42,881 bases of DNA from NCBI GenBank assembly GCA_002454425.1, contig DKIV01000051.1:151515-194395 (forward strand), given 5' to 3'. The position numbers and the translations under genes are program-made. The stretch is from Sphingobacteriaceae bacterium UBA6709 (lineage in GTDB: Bacteria; Bacteroidota; Bacteroidia; Sphingobacteriales; Sphingobacteriaceae). Shown here one piece after another: positions 1 to 8,500 of the stretch. A model generated the notes under the pieces. That model saw only the letters and a list, made by a program, of their open reading frames with translations, was not told the origin of the DNA and did not search any database. Position 1 is the stretch's first letter, and each line of letters opens with the position of its first letter.

Positions 1-66
1 TGTCGATGAAATGTCGATCACCACTCGAGCGTGTCTCGAGTCAATCTCGAGTCAGACTCGAAACTG
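1..66. repeat. 11-bp tandem array with TCGA core
   Basis: Six consecutive 11-bp units start at 1, 12, 23, 34, 45 and 56. Each carries TCGA at the same place (3-6, 14-17, 25-28, 36-39, 47-50, 58-61). The middle units contain the palindrome CTCGAG, while the first two read TGTCGAT. The period is not a multiple of three, so the array is unlikely to be coding. It touches the window edge and may be longer. An 11-bp period puts every unit on about the same face of the helix, so it could be a protein-binding array or a plain degenerate tandem repeat. Its function is unknown. Confidence 0.75.
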
Positions 67-352
67 GTAGGTACGAAAGTAAGGGCGAGGTATTGCCAAA
101 CTTGAATATGTTGGCTTAAATTTATGTGTTTTAAGCGGAGTTTTTACTGAGATGTTGTAGTTGTTCGGTGTGGTGTTTTTTGCTCGTCAGGAGGCTTAAA
201 AAGTGTCTTGCGCGTTGTTTTACGAAGAGGAGTGCTATTAGGGGTTTGGTCTCTATATCGCCGCCCCGCCTGCGATTTTGGGACGGTCGTGTTTTCGTTT
301 GATTCGACCGTTGCCTCCCGCATAAAAACGTGGTTTTAAGCGGAGGGTATCG
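67..352. other. Intergenic region with no gene seen
   Basis: No convincing gene is visible on either strand. A 13-mer, GTTTTAAGCGGAG, occurs twice (128-140 and 333-345). A weak inverted repeat, ACGGTCG at 283-289 and CGACCGT at 305-311, lies downstream of the minus-strand gene that ends at 353. It could be part of that gene's terminator, but it has no clear T-run. Confidence 0.5.
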
Positions 353-838
353 TTAATGTTCGGGGCGGTTAAGGATCGCCTGTTTTATTACAGCATCGTG
401 CAGGTCGAAATGGAATGTTTCTTCTTCGATTCCTTCCACCTTAATTTGTTTATGGGCGCGATGAGGCTCATGTATACGACGATTCTTCAACGTTTCATCC
501 GTGTAAGGTTCTTTATATGTGGGTGCAAAGACCGGTTTATAGCCGCGGCTGTTCTCTTTAATGAGTTCCGGGGCTTTCATACGTTCGTATTTTGGTTCCT
601 GATACTCGCGGGAATACGCTGACTCGTACGTGTTTTCGTCGGGCTTGTGTTCCTGAACAAGCATGGGTTTGTCGGCCGGATTGGCCATCTTTTTTCTGCC
701 TGCCTGTTGTGCTGGTATGTTTGCCGGAGGAATGCCGGGTGTACGTTGTTTTTGCTTCTTGAGCTCTTTGCGGAAATTAGCGATGAATTGAAGAATTACA
801 AAGGCAGCGATGAAGATAAAAGGCAGGATCTCTTTCAT
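353..838 (-). CDS. Small membrane-anchored hypothetical protein
   Basis: This 161-residue protein is not recognised as a named family. A hydrophobic segment at about residues 4-20 follows MKE at the start. It is followed directly by a basic stretch (FRKELKKQKQRTP). That pattern suggests one N-terminal membrane anchor with the rest in the cytoplasm by the positive-inside rule. The remainder is polar, rich in Lys, Glu, Tyr and Pro, and looks largely disordered. A short ordered-looking C-terminal stretch contains EEETFHFDLHDAVIKQAIL. The ATG at 836-838 is the natural start because the anchor begins there. The gene stands alone, downstream of the rpoD terminator. Small anchored proteins of this look are common hypotheticals in Bacteroidota. 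Function unknown. Confidence 0.7.
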   Translation of the reverse strand: MKEILPFIFIAAFVILQFIANFRKELKKQKQRTPGIPPANIPAQQAGRKKMANPADKPMLVQEHKPDENTYESAYSREYQEPKYERMKAPELIKENSRGYKPVFAPTYKEPYTDETLKNRRIHEPHRAHKQIKVEGIEEETFHFDLHDAVIKQAILNRPEH

Positions 839-903
839 GTACTAAAAGTACAAAAGTTTGGGTTGCTGTGAAAATTTTTCCCGCAGCCGGGGGGCTATAA
901 ACG

Positions 904-936
904 AAAAAAGAGAGCTTCATGTGAACTCTCTTTTTT
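904..936 (-). terminator. Rho-independent terminator downstream of rpoD
   Basis: An 11-bp inverted repeat, AAAAAAGAGAG (904-914) and CTCTCTTTTTT (926-936), surrounds an 11-nt loop. In the minus direction the stem ends in a T-run, as expected for termination of rpoD, which ends at 1002. The repeat is symmetric, so it could work in both directions. Confidence 0.75.
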
Positions 937-1001
937 AATCGTTTAGCCTGTGGCGGCTTAAAACATCCTTAAATGCGGATCTAAAATGTGTTGTTTTTTT
1001 C

Positions 1002-1862
1002 TTAACCCAGGTAAGATTTTAAGATCTTACTGCGTGATGTGTGACGAAGACGTTGTAGCGCCTTGTCTTTAATCTGGCGAACACGTTCTCTGGTGAGGTT
1101 GAATTTCTCGCCGATCTCTTCGAGTGATAGGGGATGGTTGGAGCCTAAGCCGAAGAACAGTACGATGATTTCTCTTTCACGCTCGGTAAGCGTTTGCAAT
1201 GAACGTTTGATCTCTTCAGATAACGACTCGTTGATTAAGTTGCTGTCTGTGTTTGGATCATCGTTCTCTAATACGTCTAGTAATGTGTTTTCCTCGCCCT
1301 GAACAAATGGCGCGTCCATAGATACATGGCGACCGGAATTGCTGAGGGTGTCTGATATCTTGTCAACAGTAGTTTCCAGAATATCAGCTAATTCTTCAGG
1401 CGAAGGCTCACGTTCGTATTCTTGCTCGAGCTTTGAAAAAGCCTTGCTGATTTTACTTAATGACCCTACCTGATTAAGAGGTAAACGGACAATACGAGAC
1501 TGTTCTGCAATTGCTTGTAAGATGGACTGACGAATCCACCATACCGCATACGAAATAAATTTGAAACCTTTAGTTTCGTCAAAACGCTTTGCTGCTTTAA
1601 TTAAGCCCAGGTTGCCCTCGTTAATTAAATCGCCAAGCGTGAGACCCTGATTTTGGTACTGTTTAGCTACGGATACAACGAACCTTAAGTTGGTTTTTGT
1701 TAAGCGCTCCAATGCAGCCTGATCACCTTCTCTGATCTTCTGAGCGAGAATTACTTCTTCTTCAGCCGTGATCAAATCAACCTTGCCAATCTCGTGAAGA
1801 TATTTGTCCAGCGATTGTGATTCACGGTTAGTGATCGATTGTGTTATCTTGAGTTGTCTCAT
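1002..1862 (-). CDS. rpoD: Primary RNA polymerase sigma factor, short Bacteroidota form
   Basis: This is the housekeeping sigma factor that directs RNA polymerase to vegetative promoters. At 286 residues it matches the short primary sigma of Bacteroidota, which lacks the long N-terminal region 1.1 and the large non-conserved region of E. coli sigma70. Region 1.2 lies at about 17-50. Region 2 is at about 55-125 and includes NLRFVVSVAKQY and the -10-recognising FISYAVWWIRQSI. Region 3 follows. Region 4 ends with the helix-turn-helix LSLEEIGEKFNLTRERVRQI (about 244-263). The start MRQLKITQ is the usual start for this family. A -7-like box lies upstream at 1896-1903 and a terminator lies downstream at 904-936, so the gene appears monocistronic. 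Group 2 sigma factors share much of this architecture, but the N-terminal MRQLKITQSIT is characteristic of the primary one. Confidence 0.95.
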   Translation of the reverse strand: MRQLKITQSITNRESQSLDKYLHEIGKVDLITAEEEVILAQKIREGDQAALERLTKTNLRFVVSVAKQYQNQGLTLGDLINEGNLGLIKAAKRFDETKGFKFISYAVWWIRQSILQAIAEQSRIVRLPLNQVGSLSKISKAFSKLEQEYEREPSPEELADILETTVDKISDTLSNSGRHVSMDAPFVQGEENTLLDVLENDDPNTDSNLINESLSEEIKRSLQTLTEREREIIVLFFGLGSNHPLSLEEIGEKFNLTRERVRQIKDKALQRLRHTSRSKILKSYLG

Positions 1863-1895
1863 TTAAAATACGATACCCTTTCTAAAAAGCGTGTG

Positions 1896-1903
1896 CAAAG
1901 TTA
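1896..1903 (-). promoter_or_regulatory. Probable -7 box of rpoD
   Basis: On the minus strand the sequence reads TAACTTTG, an exact match to the Bacteroidota -7 consensus TAnnTTTG, 34 bp upstream of the rpoD ATG. No good TTTG box lies at the expected 19-bp spacing. The nearest candidate, ATTG in the minus reading, is about 23 bp away. Confidence 0.45.
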
Positions 1904-2292
1904 CAAACTTTTAAATGGTTAAACGACAATCGCCTTAAAAAGTTGTCAAAAAATTTGTTCAATTCTATTTTGATCAATATTTTTGGGTGAGTTGTTTGTC
2001 GTCCTGAACCCCTGTTTGTATGCAAGCTTTACACTGTAACGCTGGTTTTAACGAAATGTTTTTCTATACTTTTTTATAAATAGAGCAGTAATTTTTTAAG
2101 GCTTTTTCGACAAACAATATAGTTAAAAAAACTTTTATCGCGTGGAAAAAACTATTATCATGATAGAAAATTTTCGATCTATCGCGACCTTGTTTAAAAA
2201 CGCAGCTATCAATGGATTATTATATTAGGAAGCGTCATTTGTTTCGCACAAAAATAGTCTGTAATCTCCCTGATGCATAAATTTAATAAGCG
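1904..2292. other. AT-rich intergenic region upstream of rpoD
   Basis: No ORF of substance is visible. A plus-strand promoter-like pair (TTTG at 1954-1957, TATTTTTG at 1978-1985, 20-bp spacer) points into the empty stretch. An exact minus-strand TAnnTTTG match (TATTTTTG) lies at 2249-2256. In sequence this AT-rich either can arise by chance. No clear RNA gene fold or terminator was seen. Confidence 0.4.
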
Positions 2293-2667
2293 CTAAAGAT
2301 CTTCTTCGCGTTCGAGCATGAGGATAGCTTGATTGGGAACGATGAAGTATTTTTCCTGCTGATACATTACCTCCGTGGCGGCGTTTAATAGGAACACCGC
2401 CAGATCGCCTTCCTTTGCCTGTAAAGGAAGGTATTTTACATCATTGGATTTTCCTTTCCAAAGGTCGTCATCGTCAGATGCCGACGGTATCGCATAGCCG
2501 GGGCCTGTTTTTACGATGTAGCCTTGTCGTACTTTTTCCTTTTCGCCAACACCGGGAGGCAGAAATAGGCCAGAGGCTGTACGTTCTTCAGGCTTTAGGG
2601 GTTTTATTAAAACCCGGTCGCCAACGATGATGAGTTTCTTTATTTTGTTATCGGGTGTAATTTGCAT
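2293..2667 (-). CDS. GroES/Cpn10-like co-chaperonin, extended orphan paralogue
   Basis: The family caps GroEL rings during protein folding. The Cpn10 fold is visible from IVGDRVLIKPLKPEE (about 14-28), then the mobile-loop region TASGLFLP (30-37) that would dock on GroEL (classic form TAGGIVLP), then the second strand pair GYIVKTGPG (49-57). At 124 residues it is about 30 longer than ordinary GroES. The extra length includes an acidic insert (SASDDDDLWKGKSNDV, 62-77) where the short roof loop normally sits, and an acidic tail. No groEL is adjacent. It is 12 bp upstream of a second minus-strand gene ending at 2293, that is, the hydrolase gene at 2680-3519 is transcribed first and this gene second, probably as an operon. 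It is likely a second, specialised GroES-type protein rather than the main groES. Confidence 0.85.
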   Translation of the reverse strand: MQITPDNKIKKLIIVGDRVLIKPLKPEERTASGLFLPPGVGEKEKVRQGYIVKTGPGYAIPSASDDDDLWKGKSNDVKYLPLQAKEGDLAVFLLNAATEVMYQQEKYFIVPNQAILMLEREEDL

Positions 2668-2679
2668 GTGTTATGTTGT

Positions 2680-3519
2680 CTATAAGTCCTCAAGTTTGAA
2701 AACATGATCGACACGAATTCCCTTGTCGGTTTTCTTAAGACTTGCGCATTCGTTATGTTCGTCATGCTCAAAGAAGAGGATGTATCCATTTTCTTCAGCT
2801 TCGGCCAGAAATTCCGCTTTTTCAGTCATAGTATCCAGGGGACTAACGTCATATGCCGGAACGTAATTGACGGGTATATGTGCTGCTGTCGGCAGAAGGT
2901 CGGCAACAAACACAAGCGTGTGTTCTTTATATTTTATAAACGGCAGCATCATTGAATCAGTATGTCCATTGACGAAGCGTATGGATATATTTTCAGTAAA
3001 ATGAGTGCTGTCTGATTTCTCAATGAATTTCAACTTTCCCGACGCTGCCAATGGCAGGATGTTTTCTTTTAGAAAAGAAGGGCTTTCACGCGGATTGGGG
3101 TCAGTAGCCCAGTTCCAGTGCTCCTGGCATGACCAGTATGTGGCGTTTTTAAAGGTGGGGACGGGACCCTCAGCCAAATTCTCCAGTGCGCCGCCCACGT
3201 GATCAAGATGGAGGTGGCTTAGGATGACATCCGTGATATCATCAGTCGTGTAGCCATAGCGGGCGAGTGAGGTACGGAGGGAATCATCGCCATGCAGGTA
3301 GTAGTAGCTGAAAAACTTTTCCGACTGTTTATCTCCTATGCCGGTATCAATAAGAATTCGTCGTTCACCCTCGTCAATGAGCAGGCAACGCATGGCCAGG
3401 GTACATAAATTATTTTCATCAGCGGGACATACTTTATTCCAAAGATTCTTGGGGATAGTGCCGAACATGGCGCCGCCGTCAAGTTTAAAGAGGCCGGTAT
3501 CAATCGTATATAGTCGCAT
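2680..3519 (-). CDS. Metallo-beta-lactamase-fold hydrolase, AHL-lactonase-like
   Basis: This 279-residue protein has the metal-binding signature HLHLDH (102-107) and the preceding strand ILIDTG (55-60). Further ligands are visible in VNGHTD, FVADLL and FFEHD towards the C-terminus. The layout matches the N-acyl-homoserine lactonase-like branch of the superfamily, which hydrolyses esters or lactones with two metals. The exact substrate cannot be read from sequence; other lactones or phosphotriesters are possible. No signal peptide is visible, so it should be cytoplasmic. It is followed after 12 bp by the GroES-like gene on the same strand, which suggests co-transcription. The start MRLYTIDTG is typical of the family. 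Confidence 0.85.
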   Translation of the reverse strand: MRLYTIDTGLFKLDGGAMFGTIPKNLWNKVCPADENNLCTLAMRCLLIDEGERRILIDTGIGDKQSEKFFSYYYLHGDDSLRTSLARYGYTTDDITDVILSHLHLDHVGGALENLAEGPVPTFKNATYWSCQEHWNWATDPNPRESPSFLKENILPLAASGKLKFIEKSDSTHFTENISIRFVNGHTDSMMLPFIKYKEHTLVFVADLLPTAAHIPVNYVPAYDVSPLDTMTEKAEFLAEAEENGYILFFEHDEHNECASLKKTDKGIRVDHVFKLEDL

Positions 3520-3590
3520 AGCTAGAGATTGGACTGCAAAAATATAAAATTACCGAAGGCAAGAACCACCGTGTAAGAATATATAAAACA

Positions 3591-3620
3591 AAAAGCCGAA
3601 GGAAGACCCCTCGGCTTTTG
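3591..3620 (-). terminator. Terminator downstream of lpdA
   Basis: Inverted repeat AAAAGCCGA (3591-3599) and TCGGCTTTT (3611-3619) with a short loop. In the minus direction the stem ends in a T-run. It lies between the end of lpdA (3641) and the start of the hydrolase gene (3519), so it separates two transcription units on the same strand. Confidence 0.75.
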
Positions 3621-3640
3621 TATATAAATAGCGTGAATGA

Positions 3641-5029
3641 TTATAAGTGAATTACTTCACCGTAAGCATCTGCAGCAGCTTCCATGATGGCTTCGCTCAT
3701 GGTCGGGTGTGGATGTACTGATTTGATGATTTCCATGCCGGTAGTTTCGAGCTTGCGAGCAACGACAACTTCAGCGATCATCTCTGTAACTCCAGCGCCA
3801 ATCAGGTGAGCGCCAAGGAATTCGCCATACTTAGCATCGAAGATAAGTTTTACGAAACCATCTTTAGTGCCGGCAGCGCTGGCTTTTCCGGAAGCTGAGA
3901 ATGGGAATTTACCAACCTTGATTTCGTACCCTGCTTCTTTTGCCGCCTTTTCAGTATAACCTACAGAAGCGATTTCAGGCGAGCAATAAGTACATCCAGG
4001 GATGTTGTTGTAGTTTAAAGGCTCCGGATGGTGACCTGCGATCTTTTCAACGCAGATGATACCTTCAGCAGATGCTACGTGTGCCAGAGCCTGACCCTTA
4101 ACGATATCGCCGATAGCGTAAACGCCTGCGATGTTTGTTTTATAGAAGTCGTCAACGATTACACGACCGCGGTCTGTTTTAACGCCAACTTCTTCAAGAC
4201 CAATATTTTCGATATTTGGAGTGATACCTACCGCTGAAAGAACGATCTCTGCTTCAAGGGTTTCAACACCTTTTGCAGTTTTTACCTGTGCTTTGCATGT
4301 TTCGCCAGTAGTATCTACCGATTCAACAGTTGAGTTGGTAAGGATGTTGATGCCAACCTTCTTCAGGCTTCTTTCAAGTTGTTTTGAGATTTCTTCGTCT
4401 TCAACAGGAACGATGCGATCCATGAATTCAACGACAGTAACCTTGGTGCCCATAGCATTATAGAAATAAGCGAACTCGATACCGATGGCTCCTGAGCCAA
4501 CAACGATCATGCTTTTAGGTTGCTTTGGCAGGTTCATTGCCTGACGGTAGCCGATGATCTTCTTGCCATCTTGCTTCAGGTTAGGCAATTCACGGGATCT
4601 TGCGCCAGTAGCGAGGATCGTGTGTTTTGCAGTATATTCTTTCACAGAACCATCTGCTGCTTTTACTTCTACTTTGTTGCCTTTTTTGATTTTAGCAACA
4701 CCCATGATTACGTCGATCTTGTTCTTCTTCATTAAGAACTGGATTCCCTTGCTCATGCCATCAGCAACGCCGCGGCTTCTTTTAACTACCGCTTCGAAAT
4801 CAGGCTCACCCCCTTGAACGTTTATTCCATAGTCAGATGCGTGTTGAATATATTCAAAAACCTGTGCGCTTTTCAATAGCGCTTTAGTAGGAATACAGCC
4901 CCAGTTCAGGCAGATACCGCCTAGTGATTCGCGCTCAACAATAGCGGTTTTCAGTCCGAGCTGTGAAGCGCGGATAGCTGCAACATAGCCTCCCGGGCCA
5001 CTTCCTATAACTATTAAATCGTAATTCAT
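3641..5029 (-). CDS. lpdA: Dihydrolipoyl dehydrogenase (E3)
   Basis: This flavoprotein reoxidises dihydrolipoamide in the pyruvate and 2-oxoglutarate dehydrogenase complexes and the glycine cleavage system, passing electrons to NAD+. The 462 residues are full family length. Visible features are the FAD-binding GSGPGGYVAA (9-18), the redox disulfide in GGICLNWGC (C40 and C45), the NAD-binding GSGAIGIEFA near 177, the second FAD motif YAIGDI near 300, and the C-terminal catalytic HPHPTMSE. All key residues are present. The gene stands alone with its own terminator at 3591-3620 and a -7-like box at 5065-5072. No E1 or E2 genes are adjacent, which is common in this phylum. Confidence 0.97.
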   Translation of the reverse strand: MNYDLIVIGSGPGGYVAAIRASQLGLKTAIVERESLGGICLNWGCIPTKALLKSAQVFEYIQHASDYGINVQGGEPDFEAVVKRSRGVADGMSKGIQFLMKKNKIDVIMGVAKIKKGNKVEVKAADGSVKEYTAKHTILATGARSRELPNLKQDGKKIIGYRQAMNLPKQPKSMIVVGSGAIGIEFAYFYNAMGTKVTVVEFMDRIVPVEDEEISKQLERSLKKVGINILTNSTVESVDTTGETCKAQVKTAKGVETLEAEIVLSAVGITPNIENIGLEEVGVKTDRGRVIVDDFYKTNIAGVYAIGDIVKGQALAHVASAEGIICVEKIAGHHPEPLNYNNIPGCTYCSPEIASVGYTEKAAKEAGYEIKVGKFPFSASGKASAAGTKDGFVKLIFDAKYGEFLGAHLIGAGVTEMIAEVVVARKLETTGMEIIKSVHPHPTMSEAIMEAAADAYGEVIHL

Positions 5030-5064
5030 TTTAGAATATCTTTTTTTAGTATTTCTGAATGGGC

Positions 5065-5072
5065 CAAACTTA
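5065..5072 (-). promoter_or_regulatory. Probable -7 box of lpdA
   Basis: The minus strand reads TAAGTTTG, an exact TAnnTTTG match, 36 bp upstream of the lpdA ATG. No TTTG box was found at the 19-bp spacing. Confidence 0.45.
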
Positions 5073-5499
5073 CATATTTTTTTGAATTAGAATTTTCATG
5101 AAAATAACATATAAATATTTTTACATTATGGAATTCGACTGATGTAAGGGCGGTGAATTCCTTTGCCGGGATGCGCTATAAAGGCATTCTGCTTATCGCT
5201 ATATCTGCCCTTTGTTTGAAATGAGCGAAAGTTCGCCGGCATTCCTTGATGAAAATTTTACATTAAATAGGGCTGAGATCTCCTTAGTACGCTTAATTGT
5301 TAGCTTTTATGCTGATTTTCTTATGTTGATTTTTGGCGTTTTATATGGTTTTGTGTGAAAATGCAGCTTTGTTTGCTGGTAATTGACCTAATGAATGCAA
5401 AAAATGGCTTAGGTTGGGCTTGTGTTTCGTGATTGGCGTCGATTCTTAATAATTAACATTAATTTAATATATAAAAAATCAGAAGTCGTTAAAAGCTAA
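5073..5499. other. Divergent intergenic region between lpdA and receptor 1
   Basis: About 430 bp separate the two divergent promoters. The region is AT-rich, especially at 5440-5490. It encodes no plausible protein and shows no obvious operator dyad or RNA fold. Confidence 0.5.
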
Positions 5500-5507
5500 T
5501 ATCTTTG
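5500..5507 (+). promoter_or_regulatory. -7 box of receptor 1
   Basis: TATCTTTG matches the Bacteroidota TAnnTTTG consensus exactly and lies 51 bp upstream of the chosen ATG at 5559. No TTTG box is visible at the expected -33 position, so the gene may need an activator or tolerate a weak -33. Confidence 0.6.
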
Positions 5508-5558
5508 TAGCGGAATTTTTACCATAATTTCCATTAGTTGAAATTTATTAAATTATCT

Positions 5559-8500
5559 ATGAAGAAGTTTTTACTATTCGCACTTCTTATCATCGTCGGG
5601 CTTAGCACAACCTTTGCCCAGGTTACGACAAGTAGCATGTCGGGAACAATTAAAGACGAAAAAGGAGAGCTTTTAATTGGAGTGACGGTTAAGGCGACTC
5701 ATGCGCCCACCGGTACCGTTTACGGAGCATCGACGAATGCCCGGGGATTATTTGTAATGCCGAACATGCGTGTTGGCGGTCCTTACGTCGTACAGATTAG
5801 CTATGTGGGATTCAATTCCCGTACATTTAGAGACATCAGATTGGTTCTGGGCGAGCCTTATATTCTAAATGCGACCATGAGTGATTCTGGTAATGAGTTA
5901 GCGGAAGTTGTGGTGTCAGCAAACAGATCTGTTTTGAATGCTGACCGTACAGGCGCTGCTACCAACGTGAACAGGCAGCAATTAGCAACCTTACCAACGA
6001 TCAACAGAAGTCTTACTGACTTTACGCGTTTGACACCTCAGGCAAACGGTAACAATTTCGCTGGTAGAGACGGTCGTTATAACAACTTACAGATTGACGG
6101 AGCCAACTTTAATAATGGCTTTGGTCTAAACAGCAATCCATTACCTGGAGGCGGTCGCGCGCAACCTATCTCTTTAGATGCGGTAGAAGAATTGCAGGTA
6201 AATATCGCTCCTTATGACGTGCGTCAGAGTGGTTTTACGGGTGCTGGTATTAACGCTGTAACCAGAAGTGGTACAAACCAATTCTCTGGATCTGCTTATA
6301 CGTTCTTCAGACCAAGTAGCTTTACTGGTAGAAAGATTTACGATCTTGAGTTACCTAAGCAAGAAGTAAAGAGTAATGTCTACGGTTTCAGATTAGGTGG
6401 TCCGATTGTTAGAAACAAATTATTCTTCTTCGCCAACGCTGAATACACAAAGAACAAAGGTACTAATCCAAACGCGGTAAATCTTTGGACTCCTTCAACA
6501 AACGGAGTTGCCAATGTTGAGCAGAATATCGCGCGTACTACTGTTGCCGACTTAGAAGCGGTAAGAAATCACCTGATCAACCAATGGGGATATGATCCGG
6601 GTCGTTATGAAGGATATGCTAATGATAACGGTGATAAGAGTCTTTCTTTATTCGCTCGTTTAGACTGGAACATCAATGATCGCCACAAGCTCGCTGTTCG
6701 CTATAGTCAGTTAGATGCGGAGTCTCCTTCGTTAGTGAATGGAGCCTCAGGTCCTCAGCCGCGCTCTGGTGGTGGTAACAGTGCTGCATACAATCGCGTA
6801 AGTCAAAACTCTATCGCGTTTGAAAATACCATGTATACAACTAAGGATATCGTAAAGTCGGTAACTGCTGAGTTGAACAGTACATTCTCATCAAGATTAT
6901 CTAATCAGGTATTGGCAACCTATAGCCGCATCCAATCGAAACGCAGTTCTCCAAGCAGCATGTTCCCATTTGTAGACATCGGCGACGGTGCGTTTAAAGA
7001 TGAGAATAGTCCTTATTACAACTATATGTCTTTTGGTTATGAGTTGTTTACCTACGGGAATGACGTGTTGAATGATAACTATAGCTTGGTTGATAACCTT
7101 ACTTACCTTGCCGGTAAGCATACCATAACGGGTGGTTTCAGTTTTGAAATGCAGAAATTCGGTAACCAATATATCCGTTTAGGATCATCTTATTACCGTT
7201 ATAATTCAGTTGCTGATTTTCTTACTACTGGTACAGCTAACGAGAAGGCTCCGATCATGTTCGGTTTAACCTATCCTTACGAAGGTCAGGATACTTATGC
7301 ACCTATTAAGTTAGGAATGACGGGTGTTTACGTTCAGGATAAGGTAGCGGTTTCTGATCGCTTTGATTTGACTTATGGTATCCGCGCTGAAATGCCGATC
7401 TACATGAACGATTTGACAGCAAATAGTTCTATTGATAACCTGAAACTTTTGAACACTTATGGGTTGCCTACGAACTATGATACTGGTTCATGGCCGAAAT
7501 CCAGAGTAATGCTTTCTCCTCGCGTAGGTTTTAACTATGACGTATTTGGAGATAAGACTTTAAAAGTACGTGGAGGTACAGGTCTCTTTACCGGTCGCGT
7601 GCCTTTCGTTTGGTTAACAAATATGCCATCTAACTCTGGCGTAATTCAGAACAACGTTGAACTTGGATATAAGGATGTGAAACCTTGGATCGGAGATATA
7701 CGCTTTAATCCAGATCCTTATTATTGGGTGAACAACACTCCTGCAAGCGCGCAGAACGTATTCATTAAGAATCCTAAGGAAGGCGTTCCTTCCAGCTTTG
7801 CCTTGGTTGACCGTAATTTTAAAATGCCAAAGGTTTGGAGGTCAAGCCTAGGTATTGATTATAGTATTCCTAATACACCGGTAATCGCAACTACAGATCT
7901 CCTTTATACGCAAGACGTTAATGCGGCTTATCAGTTCGGCGCTAATAGAGCAGCTCCTACGAAGTTTATGAATAACGTGGGGGATACTCGTGGTTATTAC
8001 CCGACAGGAACAACTGCTGCTTATAATTCAGCAGTAAGTGCGAATACAGGGGTAGTTCTTGCCAATACTCAGGAAAAAGGATATGCGTTTAGTGCGACCT
8101 TTGGATTGTCTGTTCCTTCAAGAAACGGATTCTACGGTTCGGTTTATTATACTTACACCAAGTCGAAAGATATTTCTGGCAATCCCGGATCTAACGCATC
8201 TTCAGCTTGGAGCGGTAGTGCTTCCATTGCAAGTCCAAACGAGCAGATTCTTTACAACTCACAATATGCCGTTCCGCATAGCGTAATTGGTAACGTATCT
8301 TACCGCGTTGAGTGGTTGAAACATTTGGCTTCTACTTTCTCCCTTTATTATAATGGATCAAATCAGGGAAGATTCTCTTATATATATAACGGTGACCTGA
8401 ATGGCGATGGTCTTTCTGCTGATCTGTTATACTTGCCTGGCAATCTTGCTGACCTTCCTTTGGCTAACATCACAAATGCTCAGGGACAAGTTCAGTTTAC

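Noticed and set aside
5538..5558. TTG start for receptor 1
   Set aside because: It would add seven residues before a standard MKKFLL signal peptide. The ATG at 5559 is the better start.
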